Made by a program: the position numbers and the translations under genes. From assembly GCA_041846575.1 (NCBI GenBank), contig JBGZFC010000029.1, forward strand, positions 1 to 44,639: DNA of 44,639 bases, in the 5' to 3' direction. The notes beneath the pieces were generated by a model, which worked only from the letters and a program-made list of their open reading frames with translations, made no database searches and was not told the DNA's origin. This document shows, piece after piece, positions 1 through 7,752 of the stretch. The number at the start of each line of letters is the position of its first letter. The first letter of the stretch is position 1. Source of the stretch: JBGZFC01 sp041846575 (lineage in GTDB: Bacteria; Bacteroidota; Bacteroidia; Bacteroidales; Dysgonomonadaceae).

Positions 1-29
1 AAATGACTTTTCTTTTTCATATTGCAACA

Positions 30-37
30 CAAAAGTA
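30..37 (-). promoter_or_regulatory. possible -7 element pointing off the left edge
   Basis: The minus strand reads TACTTTTG, a match to the Bacteroidetes -7 consensus TAnnTTTG. The same octamer lies upstream of pyrB and mtaB in this window. A minus-strand ATG follows at 20-18, giving M-K-K-K-S-H before the edge. The leader would be only a few bases and no -33 element is visible, so this is tentative. Confidence 0.3.
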
Positions 38-51
38 AGGATTTTTGCCCT

Positions 52-85
52 AAAAGATAGAAGGGTGCACCCTTCTATCTTTTTT
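52..85. terminator. bidirectional intrinsic terminator
   Basis: A perfect palindrome has arms AAAAGATAGAAGGGTG (52-67) and CACCCTTCTATCTTTT (68-83), followed by more T. The A-run on the left acts as a T-run on the other strand, so it can end transcription in both directions. It separates whatever lies left of the window from the sdh operon. Confidence 0.85.
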
Positions 86-162
86 ACTAAGTGTTGCATT
101 TACTATTTGAACTTACAAAGAAAAATTTCTGTAAATAATTCTTTTTTGATGTTTAAAAGTAC

Positions 163-170
163 TATTTTTG
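163..170 (+). promoter_or_regulatory. -7 element of the sdh operon promoter
   Basis: TATTTTTG matches TAnnTTTG, about 100 bases before the sdhC ATG. A TTTG lies at 145-148, but the spacing (14) is shorter than the usual 19-21, so the -33 part is unclear. Confidence 0.5.
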
Positions 171-271
171 TACACACTATACAAAATAGGTTTTTTATCA
201 GATATTTTCTATAAAGACTAATTCGATTGAACAATTTAAAACAACAATATTAATAACTAAAAAAGAACTTT

Positions 272-958
272 ATGAGTTGGCTAATTAAATCTTCGATTGG
301 ACGAAAACTAATCATGAGTATATCGGGGTTGTTTTTTGTCCTGTTTTTGCTGTTTCACAGCGCAATGAACTTTGTGGTCATTTTTTCGGCTGAGGCATAT
401 AATGCCATTTGTGCGTTTTTGGGCGCTAACTGGTATGCCTTAATCGGGACAGTGATTCTTGCGGTTGGCTTTTTAGTGCATCTTGTTTATGCTTCCATTC
501 TGACGCTTCAGAATCGTAAAGCACGCGGCTCGGACAGATACGCGGTTTCAAGACCACAAAAAGACGTAACATGGGCATCTAAAAACATGTACTTTTTGGG
601 TGCGATTATTATTGGAATTTTGGTATTACACCTGATTCATTTTTGGTCAAAAATGCAGTTGGTAGAAATCATGTACGGACACGATTATGCCGCAGCAGGG
701 TATCACAATCCTCAAGATGGAGCTTACTTTATTCAAGAGCTTTTCACTCAGCCCATCTATTCGATTGTTTATATTGTTTGGATTGTTGCCATTTGGTTCC
801 ACCTTACTCACGGTTTTTGGAGCGGTATGCAAACGTTAGGATTTAATAATAACAAATGGTTACCACGCTTAAAAACTATCTCAAACGTTATAGCCTCTAT
901 CATCTGCCTAATGTTTATTGCTGTTCCGCTGTATTACCTTTTCGGTTTTGGAGCTTAA
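272..958 (+). CDS. sdhC: succinate dehydrogenase/fumarate reductase cytochrome b subunit
   Basis: This 228-aa membrane anchor of complex II passes electrons between the quinone pool and the iron-sulfur subunit. Five hydrophobic segments are visible (about 14-38, 54-79, 107-125, 157-181, 205-226), as in the single-subunit, two-heme type B anchors of Wolinella FrdC and Bacteroides FrdC. Histidines inside the membrane segments (H29, H70, H120/H123, H177/H180) are candidates for the four heme b ligands. It is the first gene of the operon, 29 bases before sdhA. In anaerobic Bacteroidales this complex normally works as a menaquinol:fumarate reductase, so frdC would be an equally valid symbol. The direction of catalysis cannot be read from sequence. 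Confidence 0.95.
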   Translation: MSWLIKSSIGRKLIMSISGLFFVLFLLFHSAMNFVVIFSAEAYNAICAFLGANWYALIGTVILAVGFLVHLVYASILTLQNRKARGSDRYAVSRPQKDVTWASKNMYFLGAIIIGILVLHLIHFWSKMQLVEIMYGHDYAAAGYHNPQDGAYFIQELFTQPIYSIVYIVWIVAIWFHLTHGFWSGMQTLGFNNNKWLPRLKTISNVIASIICLMFIAVPLYYLFGFGA

Positions 959-987
959 TTTTACAAAATTAAAAATTAGAAAATATT

Positions 988-2985
988 ATGACACAAGAAG
1001 AAAACGGAAAAGTAGCTGAAACTACTACTCAAATAGATAACAAAATGCCGTTTGACTCCAAGATTCCGAAAGGACCTCTTGCCGAAAAATGGACTAACTA
1101 TAAAAATCATCAGAAATTAGTAAACCCCGCCAATAAACGTCGTCTCGACATCATCGTTGTAGGAACCGGTCTGGGAGGCGCTTCCGCAGCTGCTACACTT
1201 GGAGAATTGGGATTCAATGTGCTTAATTTCTGTATTCAAGATTCTCCTCGTCGTGCTCACTCTATTGCTGCACAAGGAGGAGTAAATGCTGCGAAAAATT
1301 ATCCAAACGATGGAGACTCTATCTACCGTTTGTTCTATGACACAATTAAAGGTGGAGACTATCGTGCTCGTGAGGCAAATGTTTACCGTTTGGCTGAAGT
1401 TTCCAACGAAATTATCGACCAATGCGTAGCACAAGGAGTTCCTTTTGCTCGCGAATACGGAGGTTTGCTTGCCAACCGTTCATTTGGAGGAGCTCAAGTA
1501 TCGCGTACATTTTATGCTCGCGGTCAAACCGGACAACAGTTGCTTTTAGGTGCTTATTCGGCATTAAGTCGCGCGGTAAATAAGAAACAGGTAAAATTAT
1601 ATACCCGTTACGAAATGGTTGACCTCGTGATTATTGACGGTCGCGCTCGCGGTATCATTGCCCGTAACCTGGTTACCGGAAAAATAGAAAGATTTGCCGC
1701 TCACGCTGTGGTTATTGCCACCGGTGGATATGGAAACACATTCTTTCTTTCAACTAACGCAATGACTTCCAACGGTTCGGCTGCATGGCAATGCTACAAA
1801 AAAGGAGCTTTCTTCGGAAACCCATGTATGGCACAAATACACCCGACCTGCATTCCTGTTCACGGAGAGTTTCAATCAAAATTAACCTTGATGTCGGAAT
1901 CGTTGCGTAACGATGGACGCATCTGGGTACCGAAAAAGAAAGAAGACGCCGAAGCTATTCGTGCCGGAAAATTGAAACCCACTCAAATAAAAGAAGAAGA
2001 TAGAGATTACTACTTGGAACGCCGCTATCCGGCTTTCGGTAATCTTGTTCCGCGTGACGTTGCTTCACGTGCCGCAAAAGAACGTTGTGATGCCGGTTAC
2101 GGAGTAGGACCTACCGGATTGGCTGTTTACTTGGACTTTGCAGATGCAATCAATCGCCTTGGTAAAGATGTGGTAGAAGCCCGATACGGAAACCTTTTCC
2201 AAATGTATGAAAAAATTGTGGATGACAATCCGTACGAAACTCCGATGATGATTTATCCCGCTATTCACTATACTATGGGAGGTATCTGGGTGGATTACGA
2301 ATTAATGACAACTATTCCCGGATTATTTGCTATCGGAGAGGCAAACTTCTCCGATCACGGAGCTAACCGTTTGGGTGCATCTGCTCTTATGCAAGGTTTG
2401 GCCGATGGTTACTTTGTACTTCCTTACACTATTCAGAATTATTTGTCAGATCAAATCAATGTTCCTCATATTAAAACTGATACACCTGAGTTTGATAAGG
2501 CAGAAAAAGACTTCAATGAAAGAATTGATAAACTGATGAATATCAAAGGAAAACAATCGGTTGATTCCATTCACAAAAAATTGGGACATATCATGTGGGA
2601 TTTCGTTGGAATGGGACGCGATGCCGAAGGTTTGAAGAAAGCTATCAAGGAGTTGCAAGAATTGAAAAAGGATTTCTGGACAAATCTGCGTATTCCGGGC
2701 GAAAAGAACTCTCTGAACGTGGAGTTAGAAAAAGCTTTGCGCTTACAAGATTTCATCGAGATAGGTGAACTTATGGCTCACGACGCTTTGGACAGAGAAG
2801 AATCGTGTGGAGGACACTTCCGTTTGGAACATCAAACCGAAGAGGGAGAGGCTTTGCGTCATGACGATAAATTCTCGTACGTTTCCTGCTGGAAATATCA
2901 AGGCGAGGACAAAGCTCCTGTAATGTATAAAGAACCCTTAGATTATGAGTTTGTGGTTCGTCAACAACGTAATTATAAATCGTAA
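988..2985 (+). CDS. sdhA: succinate dehydrogenase/fumarate reductase flavoprotein subunit
   Basis: This 665-aa catalytic subunit interconverts succinate and fumarate at a covalently bound FAD on the cytoplasmic face of the membrane. The dinucleotide-binding motif GTGLGG is at residues 59-64. The HSIAAQGGVNAA segment starts at H91, the family's histidyl-FAD attachment residue. The stretch near HYTMGGIWVD and the C-terminal domain containing EESCGGHFRLEHQTEEGE are also typical. Length and order fit the Bacteroides-type enzyme. In most relatives sdhB follows directly; here 475 bases carrying a foreign-looking gene come between them. Confidence 0.97.
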   Translation: MTQEENGKVAETTTQIDNKMPFDSKIPKGPLAEKWTNYKNHQKLVNPANKRRLDIIVVGTGLGGASAAATLGELGFNVLNFCIQDSPRRAHSIAAQGGVNAAKNYPNDGDSIYRLFYDTIKGGDYRAREANVYRLAEVSNEIIDQCVAQGVPFAREYGGLLANRSFGGAQVSRTFYARGQTGQQLLLGAYSALSRAVNKKQVKLYTRYEMVDLVIIDGRARGIIARNLVTGKIERFAAHAVVIATGGYGNTFFLSTNAMTSNGSAAWQCYKKGAFFGNPCMAQIHPTCIPVHGEFQSKLTLMSESLRNDGRIWVPKKKEDAEAIRAGKLKPTQIKEEDRDYYLERRYPAFGNLVPRDVASRAAKERCDAGYGVGPTGLAVYLDFADAINRLGKDVVEARYGNLFQMYEKIVDDNPYETPMMIYPAIHYTMGGIWVDYELMTTIPGLFAIGEANFSDHGANRLGASALMQGLADGYFVLPYTIQNYLSDQINVPHIKTDTPEFDKAEKDFNERIDKLMNIKGKQSVDSIHKKLGHIMWDFVGMGRDAEGLKKAIKELQELKKDFWTNLRIPGEKNSLNVELEKALRLQDFIEIGELMAHDALDREESCGGHFRLEHQTEEGEALRHDDKFSYVSCWKYQGEDKAPVMYKEPLDYEFVVRQQRNYKS

Positions 2986-2990
2986 AATTA

Positions 2991-3443
2991 AGTTGACAAG
3001 TTATTAGTAAACAAGAAAACACGAGATTGAGTTATGGCTGTAATGACACATAAGAACTTGAATGTTTGGCAAAACGCCATGAGTTTCGTTGTGGATATTT
3101 ATCGCGTAACCCAATCCTTCCCTGATGAAGAAAAATACGGAATAACTTCGCAAATGCGCAAAGCAGCCGTATCCATACCTACAAATATTGCAGAGGGGTA
3201 TGGAAGACTTTATAAAAAAGAGATTATTCGCTTTCTTTATATAGCATTGGGATCGGCTTCAGAGTTGGAAACTTTATTGATTATTTCTTCCGAATTGAAG
3301 TTTATTGACAACTTGAAATTCGATGTATTGAAAGAAAAGAATGTGGAAATAATCAAAATGATTTCAGTACTCATACGGTCTGTCGAAATTCAAGAACAAG
3401 AAGAATCGGTCTGATTAACTCGTTTACTAAAAACTCGTTTACT
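2991..3443. mobile_element. IVS-like four-helix-bundle cassette with inverted-repeat ends
   Basis: The four-helix-bundle gene at 3034-3414 sits between imperfect 25-bp inverted repeats: left arm 2991-3015 (containing TTAGTAAACAAG) and right arm 3419-3443 (containing CTCGTTTACTAA). By hand, 20 of 25 positions agree. The right arm is itself nearly a tandem repeat of ACTCGTTTACT. The element starts 5 bases after the sdhA stop and ends 17 bases before the sdhB ATG, so neither coding region is broken. Genes of this family were first known from intervening sequences in 23S rRNA, which also have complementary ends. Calling it mobile is inference. Confidence 0.5.
3034..3414 (+). CDS. four helix bundle protein (S23/IVP family)
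   Basis: This 126-aa, mostly alpha-helical protein carries the family hallmark QMRKAAVSIPTNIAEG at about residues 47-62, preceded by HKNLNVWQNAM and followed by helices with KEIIRFLYIALGSASELET. Members form pentameric bundles of unknown function and are encoded either in 23S rRNA intervening sequences or as scattered single genes in Bacteroidota. It starts 48 bases after sdhA and ends 46 bases before sdhB, in the same orientation, so it is probably transcribed with the sdh operon. No role in complex II is known or implied. Its position looks like a later insertion. Confidence 0.9.
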   Translation: MAVMTHKNLNVWQNAMSFVVDIYRVTQSFPDEEKYGITSQMRKAAVSIPTNIAEGYGRLYKKEIIRFLYIALGSASELETLLIISSELKFIDNLKFDVLKEKNVEIIKMISVLIRSVEIQEQEESV

Positions 3444-3460
3444 TTCAAAAAAATAAAATC

Positions 3461-4216
3461 ATGGACAAAGATATAAACATAAAAGTAAAAGTGTGGCGTC
3501 AAGACGGACCTAAAACTAAAGGTCGTTTTGAAACCTATGAACTGCACAATATCTCTCAAGGAAGCTCATTCCTCGAAATGATGGATATTCTCAACGAGCA
3601 GCTCATTAACGAAGGAAAAAATCCCGTGGTTTTCGACCACGACTGTCGCGAAGGAATTTGCGGTATGTGTAGCCTTTATATCAACGGACATCCTCACGGA
3701 CCGGATGAAGACATTACTACATGTCAGCTTCACATGCGTAAGTTTAAAGATGGCGAAACTATTACCGTTGAACCTTGGCGTTCAGCCGGATTTCCGGTAA
3801 TTAAAGACTTGATGGTAAACCGTAACGCGTTTGATCAAATTATTCAAGCCGGAGGTTACGTATCGGTAAATACCGGAGGTGTTCCCGATGCCAATGCCAT
3901 ACCCGTTCCGCGAGACAATGCGGAAATGGCTATGGATGCTGCTGCTTGCATCGGTTGTGGCGCTTGTGTTGCAACTTGCAAAAACGGTTCGGCAATGCTT
4001 TTCGTTTCGGCTAAAGTAAGCCAATTGGCTCTGTTGCCTCAAGGAAAGGTAGAAGCGGCTCGTCGTGCCAAAGCGATGGTTGCTAAAATGGATGAACTCG
4101 GTTTCGGAAACTGTACAAATACCGGAGCATGCGAAGTGGAATGTCCTAAAAATATTTCCATTACCAACATCGCCCGATTGAACAGAGAATTCTTGAAAGC
4201 AAAATTTAAAGATTAA
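3461..4216 (+). CDS. sdhB: succinate dehydrogenase/fumarate reductase iron-sulfur subunit
   Basis: This 251-aa electron-transfer subunit links the flavoprotein to the cytochrome b anchor. The N-terminal plant-type ferredoxin domain has cysteines C62, C67, C70 and C88 for the [2Fe-2S] centre (DCREGICGMC, TTCQLH). The C-terminal domain has CIGCGACVATC (C163, C166, C169, C173) for [4Fe-4S], then the GNCTNTGACEVECP segment for the third cluster. All ligands expected of the family are present, so the subunit looks functional despite the inserted gene upstream. Confidence 0.96.
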   Translation: MDKDINIKVKVWRQDGPKTKGRFETYELHNISQGSSFLEMMDILNEQLINEGKNPVVFDHDCREGICGMCSLYINGHPHGPDEDITTCQLHMRKFKDGETITVEPWRSAGFPVIKDLMVNRNAFDQIIQAGGYVSVNTGGVPDANAIPVPRDNAEMAMDAAACIGCGACVATCKNGSAMLFVSAKVSQLALLPQGKVEAARRAKAMVAKMDELGFGNCTNTGACEVECPKNISITNIARLNREFLKAKFKD

Positions 4217-4232
4217 TTATCAGATTGATGTA

Positions 4233-4285
4233 GTAAAGCGTTTTGTCACACTATAAGGTAGATAAGACGCTTTACTTTTGTTTTA
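4233..4285 (+). terminator. terminator after sdhB
   Basis: GTAAAGCGTTTT (4233-4244) pairs with AAGACGCTTTAC (4264-4275), allowing one G-U pair, and is followed by a T-rich run. It begins 17 bases after the sdhB stop and should end the sdh transcript. Confidence 0.75.
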
Positions 4286-4397
4286 ACTATATTTAATAAG
4301 TCTTTTGCAATCTTTTTTGATGTTTCGACGTCTTATAAATATAGTTTGTTACAATATATAAATGTGAAATCAATATTAATTTAAAAGTGAATAAATT

Positions 4398-5078
4398 ATG
4401 AAAACAAAAAAAACTGTATTTCTTTTTGCAATCGTTGCGTTGTCGGTGATTGCTGTTCCCGCATTTTCACAGTTGAAAATCGGTTTGAAAGCTGATGTAG
4501 GAATAAACAATCCTAAATTTGATGAAACTCTATGGCATGTGGAAAATTTGAACGGATTTAAAGTCGGACCTACCGCAGAATTTATGTTTCCTGTATTAGG
4601 TTTAGGCGTAGATGCTTCTCTTTTGTATAATAATGAAAGAATGAATGTTAAAATGGGCAATATTGAGAATAAGAAGATTAGTAATCACTATCTTGATATA
4701 CCGGTAAATTTGAAATATAAATTTGGAATTCTTTCACCTGTAAAAGTATATTTAGCAGCAGGACCATACATGAAATTTAGAGTTGGCGGAGATGAAATTG
4801 ATATTGCCGTAAATAATATTCAGGAGGTTGTAGGCGAAGACCCGGAAACTTTTATCGAATCAAGACCAGTTGAAGCAGGTATAAATATTGGATTAGGTGC
4901 AGAAGTTATTAATCGAGTACAAGTTGGTTTTAACTATGGAATCAAGTTGACTGATAATTTCTTTATTGATAAAGATGACCTTACCATAGGTGCAGTGGGT
5001 ACTGCCGAAGAATTATTGAAAGCACTTAACGGAAAAAAAGGAACCTGGTCTATCACTGCAACAGTATTTATAAATTGA
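4398..5078 (+). CDS. outer membrane beta-barrel protein (porin family)
   Basis: This 226-aa protein has a clear signal peptide (MKTKKTVFLFAIVALSVIAVPAFSQ). Its alternating hydrophobic/polar strands and repeated glycines resemble the small OmpA/OmpX-like barrels common in Bacteroidota (outer membrane beta-barrel domain, PF13568 type). Typical segments are LKIGLKADVGINNPKF near the N-terminus, YLAAGPYMKFRVGG in the middle, and a C-terminal strand ending TWSITATVFIN. Cargo or ligand cannot be predicted. It lies 6 bases upstream of priA, so the two may share a transcript, although no functional link is evident. Confidence 0.8.
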   Translation: MKTKKTVFLFAIVALSVIAVPAFSQLKIGLKADVGINNPKFDETLWHVENLNGFKVGPTAEFMFPVLGLGVDASLLYNNERMNVKMGNIENKKISNHYLDIPVNLKYKFGILSPVKVYLAAGPYMKFRVGGDEIDIAVNNIQEVVGEDPETFIESRPVEAGINIGLGAEVINRVQVGFNYGIKLTDNFFIDKDDLTIGAVGTAEELLKALNGKKGTWSITATVFIN

Positions 5079-5084
5079 TAGTTT

Positions 5085-7322
5085 GTGTTTGCCGATGTAA
5101 TTCTTCCACTGCCATTAGCTAACTCTTTTACCTATGCCATTCCGTCGGAGATGCGAGGAACATTAGACATCGGATTTAGAGTGATAGTCCCTTTTGGCAA
5201 AAGCAAGCATTACACGGCAATTGTAAAGAAAATACATAACAACAGTCCCGAAGGGGTCGATATAAAAGAAATTCATTCCCTTATCGATTCGCATCCTATT
5301 GTGAATCAGAACCAGTTAGACTTATGGGAATGGATTTCTTTTTATTATATCTGTCCGTTGGGCGATGTGTATAAAGCGGCACTTCCGGTATCGTTAAAAC
5401 CAACCGACTTGAATGAGAGTTACAGCAAAAAGAGCATTAACTGCATTAAATTTAAACCCGACTTTGTGCATGAAAATGCCGAATCGATTATCGGAAAAGC
5501 AAAAAAACAGCTTGAACTTTACCACGAGATAAAAAATATTTTAGAACAGAAAAAAACACCACTAATTAGCAAAAAAGAGTTACTGGATTTAACCGGATAC
5601 TCTTCTAATGTTTTAACCGGCTTGGTGGAAAAAGCAGTTTTAGAACAGATTTCGATAGATGTGAGCCGTCTCGAAACCGATATTTCACCGATACGTAAGC
5701 CATTTACCTTAAACAAATATCAGCAAGATGCCTTTGATGAGATAAGCAACTCCTTTAAAGAGAAAAACATCTGTTTATTACACGGAGTAACTTCAAGCGG
5801 AAAAACGGAGATTTATATTCATCTTATAGAAAAGATGTTGCAAGAAGAGAAACAATCTCTGTTTTTAGTTCCCGAAATAGCTCTTACAACACAACTTACC
5901 CAACGTCTGCAAGCCGTTTTTGGAGATAAGTTGGGTATTTATCATTCAAAAATAAATGACAATGAGCGTGCGGAGATATGGCAAAAGATGTTGTCGGAAA
6001 ATCCGTACGAAATAGTAATCGGCGTGCGTTCATCACTCTTTTTGCCGTTTCACCGATTGGGATTGGTTATTGTGGATGAGGAACACGAATCAAGTTACAA
6101 GCAACAAGAGCCGGCTCCGAGGTATCATGCACGTGAAACAGCCATTATGCTTGCACATTTTTACGGTGCAAAAACATTATTGGGTTCGGCTACGCCGTCG
6201 ATGGAGACATATTTCAACGCCAAAAACGGCAAATATGGCTTGGTTACGTTGAAAAGACGATTTGAAGAGATAGAGCTGCCGAATATTTTGCTCGAAAACA
6301 CTTTCGAGTTGCGTCGCAAAAAGAAAATGAAATACACCCTTTCGCCCAATCTTATAGCACGTATGCAAGAGGCTCTTTCACAAGGCGAACAGGTGATTTT
6401 ATTCAGAAACCGACGAGGTTTTGCACCGTTGCTTGAGTGTAAAAATTGCGGTTGGACTCCCAAATGTCGCCATTGCGATGTTTCGCTTACATACCACAAA
6501 TATGGCAATATTCTAAAATGTCACTATTGCAATTCGGTTTATAAAGTTATAACCGATTGTCCCGTGTGTGAAGAGAGTAGCGTGAGACTTTTGGGGCAAG
6601 GCACGGAAAAAATAGAGGAGGAGGTGGAGCAACTTTTTCCCGATTATCGTGTTGCTCGCATGGATACGGATACTACCGGAAGCAAGCACTCTTACGAGAA
6701 AATTATCTCCGATTTTCAAAATCGAAAATCGCATATCTTAGTCGGGACACAGATGTTATCAAAAGGGTTGGATTTTGATAACGTGAGTGTTGTAGGTATT
6801 ATCTCTGCCGACGGAATGCTCAACTATCCCGATTTCCGCTCGCACGAACGTGGTTTTCAATTGATGACGCAAGCGGCAGGACGTTCCGGAAGGAAAAACA
6901 AGCGAGGGACGGTTATTATTCAAACATCAGACCCCGAGCAACCGATTTATCGATTTATTGTAAACAACGATTTCGAGAGTTTTTACAATTTACAGCTAAC
7001 CGAACGCCGATTGTTCTTGTATCCGCCATATTTTAGACTTATTCGCATCGTCTTTAAGGACAGATATGAGCAAAAGGTGGAAGAGGCATCACTCTTCTTT
7101 GCCGATATGCTTAAAAATCCTCTAAAAGAGCGAGTTCTTGGTCCAAATAAGCCTTTAATAAGTAAAATTCAGCGTTATTATATTCGGGAAATCTTATTGA
7201 AATTGGAAACAACTTTATCGGTAAATCAAGTAAGGGAGGTAATCAAACAGGCAGAATCCCGATTGCGAGGCAAACAGCAGTTTAAGTATATTGTGCTATA
7301 CTTTGATGTGGATGGAGCGTAA
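5085..7322 (+). CDS. priA: primosomal protein N' (PriA helicase)
   Basis: This 745-aa superfamily 2 helicase restarts replication at collapsed forks by unwinding and reloading the replisome. The N-terminal DNA-binding part (VFADVILPLPLANSFTYAIP) begins at a GTG start 6 bases after the preceding stop. Walker A GVTSSGKT is at 234-241 and Walker B DEEH at 331-334. The zinc-binding insert has the expected eight cysteines in pairs (CKNC, CRHC, CHYC, CPVC). The helicase C-terminal motifs VGTQMLSKGLDF and QAAGRSGR are intact. Length is normal for PriA. The GTG start is supported because homologues begin at this point and no in-frame ATG lies nearby. Confidence 0.96.
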   Translation: MFADVILPLPLANSFTYAIPSEMRGTLDIGFRVIVPFGKSKHYTAIVKKIHNNSPEGVDIKEIHSLIDSHPIVNQNQLDLWEWISFYYICPLGDVYKAALPVSLKPTDLNESYSKKSINCIKFKPDFVHENAESIIGKAKKQLELYHEIKNILEQKKTPLISKKELLDLTGYSSNVLTGLVEKAVLEQISIDVSRLETDISPIRKPFTLNKYQQDAFDEISNSFKEKNICLLHGVTSSGKTEIYIHLIEKMLQEEKQSLFLVPEIALTTQLTQRLQAVFGDKLGIYHSKINDNERAEIWQKMLSENPYEIVIGVRSSLFLPFHRLGLVIVDEEHESSYKQQEPAPRYHARETAIMLAHFYGAKTLLGSATPSMETYFNAKNGKYGLVTLKRRFEEIELPNILLENTFELRRKKKMKYTLSPNLIARMQEALSQGEQVILFRNRRGFAPLLECKNCGWTPKCRHCDVSLTYHKYGNILKCHYCNSVYKVITDCPVCEESSVRLLGQGTEKIEEEVEQLFPDYRVARMDTDTTGSKHSYEKIISDFQNRKSHILVGTQMLSKGLDFDNVSVVGIISADGMLNYPDFRSHERGFQLMTQAAGRSGRKNKRGTVIIQTSDPEQPIYRFIVNNDFESFYNLQLTERRLFLYPPYFRLIRIVFKDRYEQKVEEASLFFADMLKNPLKERVLGPNKPLISKIQRYYIREILLKLETTLSVNQVREVIKQAESRLRGKQQFKYIVLYFDVDGA

Positions 7323-7696
7323 TATTTCGGATTTACGAATTACGATTGAAAAGCCAACGGCTTAGTTTTAAGGTTCAATGTTTAAAGCTTTTTACTTTAA
7401 TGTCGTGTCTGAAAAAAAAATATATATATATTCTTGTTCATTGTAGTATTGTGTTGTGGCGAACACAAAAGAACGTTTTTTTTGTCTGACAATAGTGATT
7501 GATTATAACCTATGTGATGAGATTTAACATATAAAATAAAATGAAAAAGCAGAAATTGTAAGTCATGAAAAATAATTTTATAGGGCATTGCTGTTTCAAT
7601 GGGCATTATCATTAAGATGGTTTTAATACGCACAATAAGGTTTCTGTATCCGTAATGTGCTTTATCATTGCTGGTAAAAATCTCACCACTAAACCT
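7323..7696. other. gene-free stretch between priA and prfB
   Basis: These 374 bases hold no convincing gene. A short hairpin (AAGCC-AAC-GGCTT, 7351-7363, followed by AGTTTT) could be a weak terminator for priA. TGTGTT...AACACA around 7450-7467 forms another small stem followed at a distance by a T-run. Neither is strong. The rest is AT-rich and low in complexity, including an (AT)n run near 7419-7431. Confidence 0.4.
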
Positions 7697-7727
7697 TTTG
7701 CTACTTACTTATCTTTTTTTATTTTTG
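7697..7727 (+). promoter_or_regulatory. promoter of prfB
   Basis: TTTG (7697-7700), a 19-base spacer and TATTTTTG (7720-7727) match the Bacteroidetes vegetative consensus TTTG-N19-21-TAnnTTTG completely. The prfB ATG follows 25 bases later. Confidence 0.75.
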
Positions 7728-7752
7728 CAACTTTAAAATCAAATAAAACATT

